Source of the DNA: Actinomadura luzonensis
GTDB taxonomy: Bacteria; Actinomycetota; Actinomycetes; Streptosporangiales; Streptosporangiaceae
Assembly (NCBI RefSeq): GCF_022664455.2
Contig: NZ_JAKRKC020000002.1
Span: 2,046,001-2,110,000, forward strand
Length of the DNA stretch: 64,000 nt
Reading direction: 5' to 3'
The notes under the pieces are model-generated. The model had not been told where the DNA came from. It did not search any database and saw only the letters and a program-made list of their open reading frames with translations. Positions 38,321-45,836 of this stretch are shown piece after piece. The position numbers were made by a program, and so were the translations under genes. How positions within the stretch are numbered: the first letter of the stretch is position 1; the number at the start of each line of letters is the position of its first letter.

Positions 38321-39118
38321 TCAGTTGTCCCCCCTGATCTCCAGTGTGCAGCACTTCGGCCCGCCACCCGCCTTGCGCAACTCCGACAGGTCGACCGGGA
38401 TCACCTCGTACCCGCGGCGCTTGAGCTCCAGCTGCAGGCCGGAGGCCTCGGCGTTGATCACCACGTGGGTGCCGTCGCTGACCGCGTTCAGCCCGAGCAC
38501 CTCGGCGTCGTCGGCGGTGGCGAGCACCGCGTCGGGGAACATCCGGCGCAGCACCTCGCGGCTGCCCGGCGAGAACGCCTCAGGGAAGTAGGCGACGTTG
38601 CGGCCGTCGAGCGGGAACAGCGCGGTGTCGAGGTGGTAGAAGCGCGGGTCCACCAGCGTCAGCGACACGACCGGGCGGCCCAGGAACTCCTGCGCCTCGC
38701 GGTGGGCCACCACGTCGGTGCGGAAGCCGGTGCCGGCCAGCACGACCTCGTCGAGGGTCAGGAAGTCGCCCTCGCCCTCGTTGACGTGCTCGGGCTCCAG
38801 CACCGGGTAGCCGCGCTCGGCGAACCAGCGCAGGTAGGCCGGGCCCTCCGGGCCGCGCTGCGGGAAGGCGAAGCGGGCGCCGTAGACGCGCCCGCCGACG
38901 ACCAGCGCGCCGTTGGCGGCGAAGACCATGTCGGGCAGGCCCTCGACCGGGTCGATGAGGTCGACCCGGTGGCCGAGCTCCTCGTAGGCCGCCTTCAGGC
39001 CCTCCCACTGCCGGACCGCGACGTCGCGGTCCGCGCCGGCCTCGGGATGCATCCACGGGTTGATGGCGTACTCGACCGCGAAATGATCAGGGCGGCACAT
39101 CAGGAAGTGTCGGGGCAT
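38321..39118 (-). CDS. Amidinotransferase-fold hydrolase (DDAH/citrulline-forming) of the rocD operon
   Basis: A 265-residue pentein-fold enzyme: HFLMCRPDHFAVEYAINPWM, GLPDMVFAANGALVVGGRVYGARFAFPQRGPEGPAY, GEGDFLTLDEVVLAGTGFRTD, FYHLDTALFPL (catalytic His) and GGGPKCCTLEIRG (catalytic Cys). The Phe-Ala-Ala-Asn start of the active site differs from the VEDT of the gene at 18817, so they belong to different subfamilies. Placement between Lrp and rocD parallels, from memory, the Rv2321c-Rv2324 region of M. tuberculosis. It probably feeds arginine-derived ornithine or citrulline to RocD. ATG 39118 follows GGAG. Confidence 0.88.
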   Translation of the reverse strand: MPRHFLMCRPDHFAVEYAINPWMHPEAGADRDVAVRQWEGLKAAYEELGHRVDLIDPVEGLPDMVFAANGALVVGGRVYGARFAFPQRGPEGPAYLRWFAERGYPVLEPEHVNEGEGDFLTLDEVVLAGTGFRTDVVAHREAQEFLGRPVVSLTLVDPRFYHLDTALFPLDGRNVAYFPEAFSPGSREVLRRMFPDAVLATADDAEVLGLNAVSDGTHVVINAEASGLQLELKRRGYEVIPVDLSELRKAGGGPKCCTLEIRGDN

Positions 39119-39202
39119 GCGGGATCTCCGTCGCGTCCAAGCGGGCTCATCGGGGGTCGGAGACAGCCTAGGAACCGCGTTTGCGCAGGCCAAGCGCCTG
39201 GC

Positions 39203-39261
39203 ATTGCGTCCTCGCGCGGGATCGTTGCGTCTTTCAGCCTGTGCGGCTCGAATCGTTGCGT
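39203..39261. promoter_or_regulatory. Repeated ATTGCGT/ATCGTTGCGT elements between lrp and the rocD operon
   Basis: ATTGCGT at 39203, then identical 10-mers ATCGTTGCGT at 39221-39230 and 39252-39261, spaced 21 and 31 bp (about two and three helical turns). The last copy lies in the 3' end of the Lrp gene. Phased repeats like this suit a Lrp octamer, but symmetry within each site is poor. Confidence 0.35.
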
Positions 39262-39707
39262 ACGAGGCCGGGAGGGGCGTCGACCAGGCGCGACAGCACG
39301 ATCGCGCTCTTGGTCCGCACCACGAACGCCTCGGCCGCGATGCGCTCGATCACCCGCTCCACGTGCCGCACGTCGGTGGCCCTGATGTGCAGCAGCGCGT
39401 CCGCCTCGCCGGTGATCGTGGCCGCCCCGACCACCTCGGGGAACTTGGCGACGGCCAGCGCGATGTCCGACGGCTTGGTCTTGCCCTGGCAGAACAGCTC
39501 GACGTACGCCTCGGTGGTCCAGCCGAGCGCCTGCGGCGCCACCCGCGCGCTGAACCCGGTGATCGCGCCGCTCTCGCGCAGCCGGTCCACCCGGCGCTTC
39601 ACCGCGGACGCGCTCAGCCCCACCTGGTGGCCGACCTCCGCGTAGGTCGCCCGGGCGTCGTCCACGAGCGCCGCGATGATGTCACGATCGAGCCGGTCCA
39701 GTTCCAC
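39234..39707 (-). CDS. Lrp/AsnC-family regulator
   Basis: A 157-residue feast/famine regulator. HTH: LDRDIIAALVDDARATYAEVGHQVGLSASAVKRRVDRLRESGAITGF. RAM (ligand) domain: EAYVELFCQGKTKPSDIALAVAKFPEVVGAATITGEADALLHIRATDVRHVERVI. Start is GTG 39707; AAGG is close, and a TATACA box lies 6 nt upstream, so the transcript may be leaderless. It is 115 bp upstream of ddaH-rocD on the same strand and probably activates them in response to arginine or ornithine. Confidence 0.93.
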   Translation of the reverse strand: MELDRLDRDIIAALVDDARATYAEVGHQVGLSASAVKRRVDRLRESGAITGFSARVAPQALGWTTEAYVELFCQGKTKPSDIALAVAKFPEVVGAATITGEADALLHIRATDVRHVERVIERIAAEAFVVRTKSAIVLSRLVDAPPGLVRNDSSRTG

Positions 39708-39762
39708 GGGCCTTGTATACCGCCTGGCCAGGCTGGCGCGCGACGAGCCGGGCGCGGGAGAC

Positions 39763-39774
39763 TGGCGTTCGCCA
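39763..39774. promoter_or_regulatory. TGGCG-TT-CGCCA inverted repeat upstream of GH1-LacI
   Basis: Five-base perfect arms around TT, 34 bp before the GH1-LacI start. LacI-family sites usually have a central CG, so this is a candidate autoregulatory site only. Confidence 0.35.
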
Positions 39775-39808
39775 CCATCGAGGCGCTGATGAAGGGGTTT
39801 CCACCGTA

Positions 39809-42157
39809 ATGAGCACCGCAGCCTTCCCCGAGGGTTTCGTCTGGGGAGTGTCGACCTCGGCCTTCCAGATCGAGGGGGCGACCTCGGCGGACGGCCGCGG
39901 CCTGTCCATCTGGGACACCTTCTCCGCCGACCGGGCCGAGGCGTGCGACCACTACCACCGCTACCGCGACGACGTGCGGCTGATGAAGGACCTCGGCATG
40001 GCCGCCTACCGCTTCTCGGTGAGCTGGCCGCGCATCTTCCCCGACGGCGCGGGCAAGCTCAACGAGGCCGGGCTCGACTTCTACGACCGGCTGCTGGACG
40101 CGCTGCTGGAGGCGGGCGTCACCCCGTACGCCACCCTCTACCACTGGGACCTGCCCCAGGCGCTGGAGAACGCCGGCGGCTGGCCCGAGCGCGACACCGC
40201 CCGCCACTTCGCCGACTACGCGGCGGTCGTGGCCCGGCGGCTGGGCGACCGGGTGGACACCTGGTTCACGCTGAACGAGCCGTGGGTGGCGGCCTTCCTC
40301 GGCTACGGCTCCGGCATCCACGCCCCCGGCCGCAAGTCGCCCGCCGAGGCCTTCCGCGCCGCCCACCACCTGCTGCTCGCGCACGGGCTCGGCACGCAGG
40401 CGCTGCGCGCCGCCGGGGCGGCGAAGGTCGGCGGCGTGCTCAACCTCTCGCCGGTGCTGACCCCCGGCCAGGTCGGCGACCCGGGCCGGCCGCTGTCGGA
40501 GGAGGACGCCGAGGCCGTGACCAGGATCGACGCCCTGGCCAACCGGCAGTTCCTGGACCCGATGCTGCGCGGCGCCTACCCGGCCGAGCTGCTGCCGATC
40601 GTCGAGCGCACCGCCGGCCTCGGCCACGTCCACGACGGCGACCTGGAGACCATCGCCCAGCCCGTGGACCTGCTCGGCGTCAACTACTACACCCCGCTCG
40701 TCGTGCAGGCGCAGCCCAGCGAGCCCGCCGACCCCGCCTACCCGGGCAGCGAGGGCGTGCTGTTCTGCGCCGTCCCGACCGCGGTCACCGCCATGGGCTG
40801 GCCCATCGTCCCCGGCTGCCTGCAGCTCGTGCTGCGCCGCCTGGCCGCCGAGTTCCCCGGCGTCGACCTGATGGTCACCGAGAACGGCGCCGACTTCGTG
40901 GACGTCGTCACCGGCGACGGCATCCACGACGTCGAGCGGATCAGCTTCATCGAGGAGCACCTGCGGGCGGTGCGCGCGGCCGTCCAGGAGGGCGTGCCGG
41001 TGCGCGGCTACCTCGTCTGGACGCTGCTGGACAACCTCGAATGGGCCGACGGCTACCAGCGCAAGTTCGGCCTGGTGCACGTCGACTTCGCCACGCAGCG
41101 GCGGCGGCTGAAGGACAGCGCCCTGTGGTACCGCGACGTCGTCCGGCGCAACGGGCTGCTGGACGTCCCGCCGAAGCGGCCCACGCTGGAGACCGTCGCC
41201 GCCCGCGCCCGGGTCTCGCGCGCCACCGTCTCCCGGGTCGTCAACGGCGAGTCGTCGGTCCGGCCCGAGGTGCGCGAGACGGTGCTGCGGGCCATCAAGG
41301 AGCTCGGGTACGTGCCCAACGCCGCCGCCCGCAGCCTCGTCACCCGCAGCACGAACGCCGTCGCGCTGGTGCTGTCGGTGCCGCGCCAGGGCGGCGACCG
41401 GCTCACCGCCGCCGTCGTCCAGTACGTCACCAGCGTGCTGGAGGGCGCCGGCAAGCAGATCACGCTGATGCTGGCCGACACCGCCGAGAGCCACCGGCGC
41501 ATCGTCCAGCACGTCGAGGCCCGGCTCGCGGACGGCGTCGTGCTGCTGCCGCCCGACCGCGGCGACACCCTCGCCGAGCGGCTCTCCCGCACCGGGGTGC
41601 CGGTCGTGCTGCTGGGCAAGCCCGCGATCGCGTCGCTGGTGCCGTACGTGGACGTGGACAACGCCGGCGGCGCCGAGGCCGCGACCGAGCACCTGCTGGC
41701 CGGCGGCCGCCGCCGCGTCGGCATGGTCTGCGGTCCCTTGGAGCTGGTCGCCATGCAGGACCGCCTGGCCGGGCACCGCGCGGCGCTGCGGCGGGCCGGC
41801 CGCCAGCCGCTGCTGGCGCCCGCCGAGCTGACCCGCGGCTCGGGCGCGGCCGCCACCCGGCAGCTCCTCGGCGACGAGCCCGCCCTCGACGCGGTCTTCG
41901 CCGCCACCGACGAGCTGGCCCTCGGGGCGCTGCAGGCGGCCCGGGAGGCCGGGCGGCGGGTGCCGGAGGACCTCGCGGTCGTCGGGTTCGGCGACGTGGA
42001 CGCCGCCTCGGCGGTCGTGCCGGGGCTGACCACCGTCCGGGTGCCGGTGGCCGATCAGGCGCTGGCGCTGGCCCGGCTGCTGCTGTCGCGGCTGGAGGGC
42101 CGGCACACCGAGTCGGTGGTGCTGCCGACCCGGCTGGTCGTGCGCGAGTCGTCCTGA
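39809..42157 (+). CDS. GH1 beta-glucosidase fused to a LacI-family repressor
   Basis: One uninterrupted frame of 782 residues. Residues 1 to about 450 are a full GH1 TIM barrel: FPEGFVWGVSTSAFQIEGA, acid/base Glu157 in WFTLNEPW, nucleophile Glu358 in VTENGAD, and the usual end LVWTLLDNLEWADGYQRKFGLVHVDF. After RRNGLLDVPPKRP, residue 459 begins a complete LacI protein: HTH TLETVAARARVSRATVSRVVNGESSVRP, hinge LGYVPNAAARSLVTRSTNAVALV, and effector domain to GFGDVDAAS and VLPTRLVVRESS. No stop, ATG, GTG or ribosome site separates the halves. Separate but adjacent GH1 and lacI genes are common in actinomycetes; fusion is not. It would couple beta-glucoside hydrolysis to repression. Confidence 0.9.
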   Translation: MSTAAFPEGFVWGVSTSAFQIEGATSADGRGLSIWDTFSADRAEACDHYHRYRDDVRLMKDLGMAAYRFSVSWPRIFPDGAGKLNEAGLDFYDRLLDALLEAGVTPYATLYHWDLPQALENAGGWPERDTARHFADYAAVVARRLGDRVDTWFTLNEPWVAAFLGYGSGIHAPGRKSPAEAFRAAHHLLLAHGLGTQALRAAGAAKVGGVLNLSPVLTPGQVGDPGRPLSEEDAEAVTRIDALANRQFLDPMLRGAYPAELLPIVERTAGLGHVHDGDLETIAQPVDLLGVNYYTPLVVQAQPSEPADPAYPGSEGVLFCAVPTAVTAMGWPIVPGCLQLVLRRLAAEFPGVDLMVTENGADFVDVVTGDGIHDVERISFIEEHLRAVRAAVQEGVPVRGYLVWTLLDNLEWADGYQRKFGLVHVDFATQRRRLKDSALWYRDVVRRNGLLDVPPKRPTLETVAARARVSRATVSRVVNGESSVRPEVRETVLRAIKELGYVPNAAARSLVTRSTNAVALVLSVPRQGGDRLTAAVVQYVTSVLEGAGKQITLMLADTAESHRRIVQHVEARLADGVVLLPPDRGDTLAERLSRTGVPVVLLGKPAIASLVPYVDVDNAGGAEAATEHLLAGGRRRVGMVCGPLELVAMQDRLAGHRAALRRAGRQPLLAPAELTRGSGAAATRQLLGDEPALDAVFAATDELALGALQAAREAGRRVPEDLAVVGFGDVDAASAVVPGLTTVRVPVADQALALARLLLSRLEGRHTESVVLPTRLVVRESS

Positions 42158-42233
42158 CGGGGGTCCGGTGACCTCACCCTCGCGGTCCCTGCCCGCCGCC
42201 TAGCATCGGAGGCAGGACCCGCGGGGAGGGCAC

Positions 42234-43409
42234 ATGCGCTTCAGGCACCGCAAGCAGCACCAATCCTTCGAGGCGGGCGAGGTCAGCCGGGTCACGCCCG
42301 TCGTCGCCTACGACGGTGACCTCTACCGCCCGCCCGACTGGGCGGGGCGCCGCCGCGACGAGCGCGACCTCGGCCGCGCCCACGCCACCGAGGGCCAGCT
42401 CGACACCCTCACCCTCCAGACCGGCAGCGTGCCCCGCTTCCACGAGCTGGAGGACGAGCGGCTGGAGGAGCTGGCCCGCCTCGACGAGCGCACCGACCAG
42501 GAGCTCCAGGTGGCGCGGGCCGAGTTCGAGGCCCAGAAGATCCGGCTGGCGGAGTCGCAGCGCGCCTTCACCGAGGCCCGCCGGGCCCTCGACGACAGCC
42601 AGCGCCGCGTCACCGAGCTGGAGCAGCCGAGCCGCCGCCCCGGCGACGGGCGGCCCAGCTCCATCGCCGTCTCCGGCAGCCGCTGGCCGGTCGTGCGCCG
42701 CTGGCTGCCCGCCGCGCTGCTGCTCACCCTGCTGGTGGTCGTCGAGGTGCCGATCCTCTACCAGGTCATCCTGAGCTGGGGCGACAGCGTCGCGATGACC
42801 GCCCTGCTCGCCGCCGGCGCCGCGCTCATCATGCTGGTGGCGCCCCACATGTACGGGCGGGCGTTCCGCGCCTGGCAGGAGCACGGCAGCCCGGCCCAGG
42901 GCCGCCGGCTGCTGATCGGCGTGGCCGCCGTCTGGCTGGGCCTCATCGTCGCCGTCGCCGTGCTGCGCCGCGACGCCCTGGTCAAGCCGCTCGTCGTGGA
43001 CGGCCAGGACATCGGCCCCACCTCCGCGGGCGTCTCCCAGCTCCCCACCATGGTGCTGCTGCTCGCCCTGCTCATCGCCACCGCGCTGATCGCCGCCGAC
43101 CTCGGCCGCCGCATGCACAACCCGAACGACCGCCGGCTGCGCGAGCTGCGCGCCAAGCGCGACGCCGAGGCCCGCGTCCTCGCCGAGGCCCAGGCCGCCT
43201 ACCAGCGCGACACCGGCTACGCCGAGAGCATCGCCCAGTACCTCCAGGCCGCCGAGCGGCGCCGGGCCGGCCGGCTGCGCCGCCTCGACAGCGGCTTCGA
43301 CAGCCTGGCCACGGCCTACCTCGGCGGCGTGGTCGAGGGGCTGAGGGACCCGGAGGCGGCGAGCTGGGCCGAGCGCATCGTGCACCACCGCCGCTCCACC
43401 CGCTCCTGA
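42234..43409 (+). CDS. Coiled-coil membrane protein of unknown function
   Basis: A 391-residue protein. About residues 60-130 form a long charged coiled coil (ELEDERLEELARLDERTDQELQVARAEFEAQKIRLAESQRAF). Four hydrophobic helices follow at about 160-182, 188-207, 224-242 and 264-286, then a second coiled coil (about 295-345). I recognise no family. GGGGAGGG before ATG 42234 is a strong start. Its style (charged coils, no enzymatic motif) resembles the pair at 44961-46747, from which it is separated by the GH16 gene. Confidence 0.78.
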   Translation: MRFRHRKQHQSFEAGEVSRVTPVVAYDGDLYRPPDWAGRRRDERDLGRAHATEGQLDTLTLQTGSVPRFHELEDERLEELARLDERTDQELQVARAEFEAQKIRLAESQRAFTEARRALDDSQRRVTELEQPSRRPGDGRPSSIAVSGSRWPVVRRWLPAALLLTLLVVVEVPILYQVILSWGDSVAMTALLAAGAALIMLVAPHMYGRAFRAWQEHGSPAQGRRLLIGVAAVWLGLIVAVAVLRRDALVKPLVVDGQDIGPTSAGVSQLPTMVLLLALLIATALIAADLGRRMHNPNDRRLRELRAKRDAEARVLAEAQAAYQRDTGYAESIAQYLQAAERRRAGRLRRLDSGFDSLATAYLGGVVEGLRDPEAASWAERIVHHRRSTRS

Positions 43410-43421
43410 CCTCCGGGTCCT

Positions 43422-43439
43422 CTCCTGGGGCGTCAGGAG
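43422..43439. terminator. Small hairpin between convergent genes
   Basis: CTCCTG/CAGGAG arms with a 6-nt loop overlap the GH16 stop codon and lie 13 bp after the coiled-coil gene stop. Possibly a weak terminator. Confidence 0.35.
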
Positions 43440-44848
43440 GTCGAGAAGGTGAACCAGTTGACGTTGACGAAGTCGGCCGGCTGGCCGCTGCTGAAGGTCA
43501 GGTAGACCGTGTGCGTGCCGGTCACCCCGGCGATGTTGGCCGGGACCGTGCGCCAGCTCTGCCAGCCGCCGGTGTTCGCGATCGCGAAGTCGCCGATGGG
43601 GGCGGCCGTGGGGCTGTCCAGGCGGACCTGCACCAGGCCGCTCACGCCCGCCGCCGCCCCGGACGCCACCCGGGCCCTGAACTGCGTGGCGGCCTGCGAG
43701 CCGAAGCTCACGCCGTCGTAGCGCAGCCAGTCGCCGTTCGCGATGGCCCCGACGTTCTGGCCGCCGCCGGTGTCGGTGGTGGTCTCGACGATCGTGCCCG
43801 ACTGGGCCTGGTAGCGCTCGGCCTGGATGGTGGAGCGGGCGTCCACGCCGCCGGGCGAGGTGGGAGTGGTGGTCGGGGTGGGCGTGCCGCCGCCGGCGCC
43901 GCTCTGCCACACCGCGACGTAGTCCACCACCATGGGGCGGCCGGACACGGTCGCGGCGGTCGGGGTCGAGCCGCCGAGGGCGTTCGGGAACGCGCCGCCC
44001 ATGGCCACGTTGAGCAGCAGGAAGTAGCCGGCGTGGCCGGTCATGTCGCTCCAGGTCGTGGCGTCGAACTGGGCCTGGCTGACGCTGTGGAACTGCTGGC
44101 CGTCCACGTACCAGCGGAGCTGGTTGGGGCTCACGCCGCGGTCCCACTCGAAGCGGTAGGTGTGGAAGGCCGACTGGCAGGTGGAGCCGGGGCAGGCGCG
44201 GCTGGCGCCGAGGCCGGTGGTCTCGTTGCACGGGCCGCCCGGGTTGACGCCGCAGTGCAGCACGCCCCAGACGGAGTTGATGCCGTTGACGTTCTCCATG
44301 ATGTCGAACTCGCCGATGCCCGGCCAGTTCCAGTAGTTCCCCCGGTACGGCGCGCCGAGCGCCCAGAACGCCGGCCAGTAGCCGAGCGCGGCGTCGCCGG
44401 TGACGTTCGGCATCTGGATGCGGGCCTCGATGCGCAGCACGCGGCCGTCGGCGGGCTTGAAGTCGGCGCGCCGGGTCTCGATGCGGGCCGAGGTCCACTC
44501 GCCGGAGCTGCTGCGGAGCGGCGTGATGCGCAGGTTGCCGGAGCCGTCGAGGCTGAGGTTGGAGGTGCTGGAGGTGTAGTTCTGGATCTCGCCGGTGCCC
44601 CAGTTGGCCGGGCCGCCGGGGTAGTTGTGGCCGGTGTCGACGATCCAGTTGTCGGCGGACGGGAGGGCGCCGGCGGCGCCGGTGAAGTCGTCGGACCAGA
44701 CGAGTGACCAGCCGGACGGGGTGGGTGGCACGGCGGCCGAGGCGCTGACGGCGGCGTCGACGAGGAGGCCGGTGAGCGCGGCGAGCGCCGTGAGCACCGT
44801 GGCCACGGGCGTCAGGCGGCGCCGGGGCCCGCGTGTTGTCGTTGTCAT
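43433..44848 (-). CDS. Secreted GH16 endo-beta-1,3-glucanase with CBM6
   Basis: A 471-residue secreted enzyme. Signal region about 1-38 (RRR, then a long hydrophobic run ending AVSASAA). GH16 catalytic domain about 45-285 with the nucleophile/acid motif GEFDIMENVNG, WPAFWALG upstream and HTYRFEWDRG downstream. A Thr/Pro linker (GGGTPTPTTTPTSPGG) leads to a CBM6 (about 320-471: IQAERYQAQSGTIVETT, NVGAIANGDWLRYDGV, FVNVNWFTF). It should cut laminarin or fungal beta-glucan. ATG 44848 follows GGAGAG. Twin LacI-type operators flank its promoter. Confidence 0.94.
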   Translation of the reverse strand: MTTTTRGPRRRLTPVATVLTALAALTGLLVDAAVSASAAVPPTPSGWSLVWSDDFTGAAGALPSADNWIVDTGHNYPGGPANWGTGEIQNYTSSTSNLSLDGSGNLRITPLRSSSGEWTSARIETRRADFKPADGRVLRIEARIQMPNVTGDAALGYWPAFWALGAPYRGNYWNWPGIGEFDIMENVNGINSVWGVLHCGVNPGGPCNETTGLGASRACPGSTCQSAFHTYRFEWDRGVSPNQLRWYVDGQQFHSVSQAQFDATTWSDMTGHAGYFLLLNVAMGGAFPNALGGSTPTAATVSGRPMVVDYVAVWQSGAGGGTPTPTTTPTSPGGVDARSTIQAERYQAQSGTIVETTTDTGGGQNVGAIANGDWLRYDGVSFGSQAATQFRARVASGAAAGVSGLVQVRLDSPTAAPIGDFAIANTGGWQSWRTVPANIAGVTGTHTVYLTFSSGQPADFVNVNWFTFSTS

Positions 44849-44888
44849 GGGCGCGTCTCTCCTGTGGGGGGCGCGGGGAGGCGGGAGA

Positions 44889-44904
44889 CAGAGAGCGCTC
44901 TCTG
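44889..44904. promoter_or_regulatory. LacI-type operator 1 of the GH16 gene
   Basis: A perfect 16-bp palindrome, CAGAGAGC/GCTCTCTG, with the central CG typical of LacI-family sites. On the minus strand it begins 5 nt after the -10 box, over the transcription start. Confidence 0.88.
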
Positions 44905-44909
44905 AAAGC

Positions 44910-44938
44910 ATCTGAGCACACCGCTCACTCGTCGTCAA
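44910..44938 (-). promoter_or_regulatory. GH16 promoter
   Basis: Minus-strand -35 TTGACG (44933-44938) and -10 TCAGAT (44910-44915) are 17 bp apart. The promoter is bracketed by the two operators, so a bound or looped repressor would exclude polymerase. Confidence 0.7.
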
Positions 44939-44947
44939 GCCGGGTGT

Positions 44948-44959
44948 GAGAGCGCTCTC
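44948..44959. promoter_or_regulatory. LacI-type operator 2 of the GH16 gene
   Basis: GAGAGCGCTCTC, a perfect 12-bp palindrome identical to the core of operator 1, lies just upstream of the -35 box, 57 bp from operator 1 centre to centre. It also touches the stop of the upstream lipoprotein gene. Confidence 0.85.
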
Positions 44960-44960
44960 C

Positions 44961-45836
44961 CTAGAGGAGGTCCACGGTGGTCGCGCCCGCCGACTCGAAC
45001 GCCTCCCGCCAGAACGCCTCCAGCAGCGGGAACCGGTCCGGGCTCGACGTCTTCTTGCGCAGGAAGCCGTGGACGGTCACCGCGTAACCGGTCAGGTCGG
45101 GCAGCAGGCGCGCGTCCCGCAGCTCCTTGATCTTCTGCTTGCGGGCCGCCTCGCTCAGGTCCAGCTTGTTGATGTCCAGGTCGCCGCGGTTGTTGATCAG
45201 GTCGCTGAAGACCGCGATCTCGTGCGGGCGGTCCGGCTCGCGTCGCGCGGTGAGCTGCTTGACCAGGTAGCGGAGGGCGCCCAGCACGTCCGAGCCCTGG
45301 CCCTCCGTGGGGCAGTCGAACAACGCCATCGCCCGGGGCAGCGCCTCCTGGACGCGGTGGGCCCGGACCCGGTCCTCGACCACCGGGTTCTCGTTCGGGT
45401 TCTCGGCGCGGGTGGCGGCGATGGGGAGGGGGTCCTGGCGGCAGGTGCTGCTCTCCGAGCTGCCGGTGACGGCGGCGAAGGCCATCCAGTCGCAGTTCGC
45501 GGCGAAGGCGGGCAGCTTGGAGGTGACGTCGGCGCGGGAGGTGGCGGGGTCGGCGTAGCTGGTCGAGTCGACGATCACGCCGCAGATCGAGCGGGCCTCC
45601 GTCCCGCAGCCGGCGGCGATCCCGGCCGTGCCCGCCATCAGCACCGCCGCCAGCACCGCCCGCGACCCCGCCCGCGACCCCGCCCGCGACCCCGCCCGCG
45701 ACCCAGCCCGCGACCCAGCCCGCGAAACCGCCCGCGGGATCGCCTGCGGCACTGCCCGCGGCACCGCCCGTGCCGCCCGCCGTCCGTCGCGTGCTCGCGC
45801 GGCGGGGCCGCCGTCGTCCTCCGGGGGCGGTGTCAC
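44961..45836 (-). CDS. Lipoprotein with Arg-rich SRAG repeats, VWA-like mature domain
   Basis: A 291-residue protein. The N-terminus is very basic, with five SRAG repeats (about 36-55), then a hydrophobic run and a lipobox (VLAAVLMAGTAGIAAGC). The mature part starts with CGVIVDSTSYADP, followed by MAFAAVTGSSESSTC, LGALRYLVKQL and HEIAVFSDLINNRGDLDINKLDLS; alternating strands with an acidic DST and a FSD motif suggest a von Willebrand A-like fold, but I do not assign a family firmly. GTG 45836 follows AGGAGG and overlaps the stop of the coiled-coil gene, so they are translationally coupled. Confidence 0.72.
   Translation of the reverse strand: MTPPPEDDGGPAARARDGRRAARAVPRAVPQAIPRAVSRAGSRAGSRAGSRAGSRAGSRAVLAAVLMAGTAGIAAGCGTEARSICGVIVDSTSYADPATSRADVTSKLPAFAANCDWMAFAAVTGSSESSTCRQDPLPIAATRAENPNENPVVEDRVRAHRVQEALPRAMALFDCPTEGQGSDVLGALRYLVKQLTARREPDRPHEIAVFSDLINNRGDLDINKLDLSEAARKQKIKELRDARLLPDLTGYAVTVHGFLRKKTSSPDRFPLLEAFWREAFESAGATTVDLL
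45657..45726 (-). repeat. 12-bp tandem repeats coding SRAG
   Basis: About five to six near-identical 12-base units (plus strand CCCGCGACCCCG) encode the SRAG repeats in front of the lipobox. Such a perfect microsatellite is prone to slippage in steps of four residues without frameshift. Confidence 0.85.

Noticed and set aside
45657..45726. Possible CRISPR-like array
   Set aside because: The units are 12 bp, contiguous and in frame within a coding region, with no spacers.
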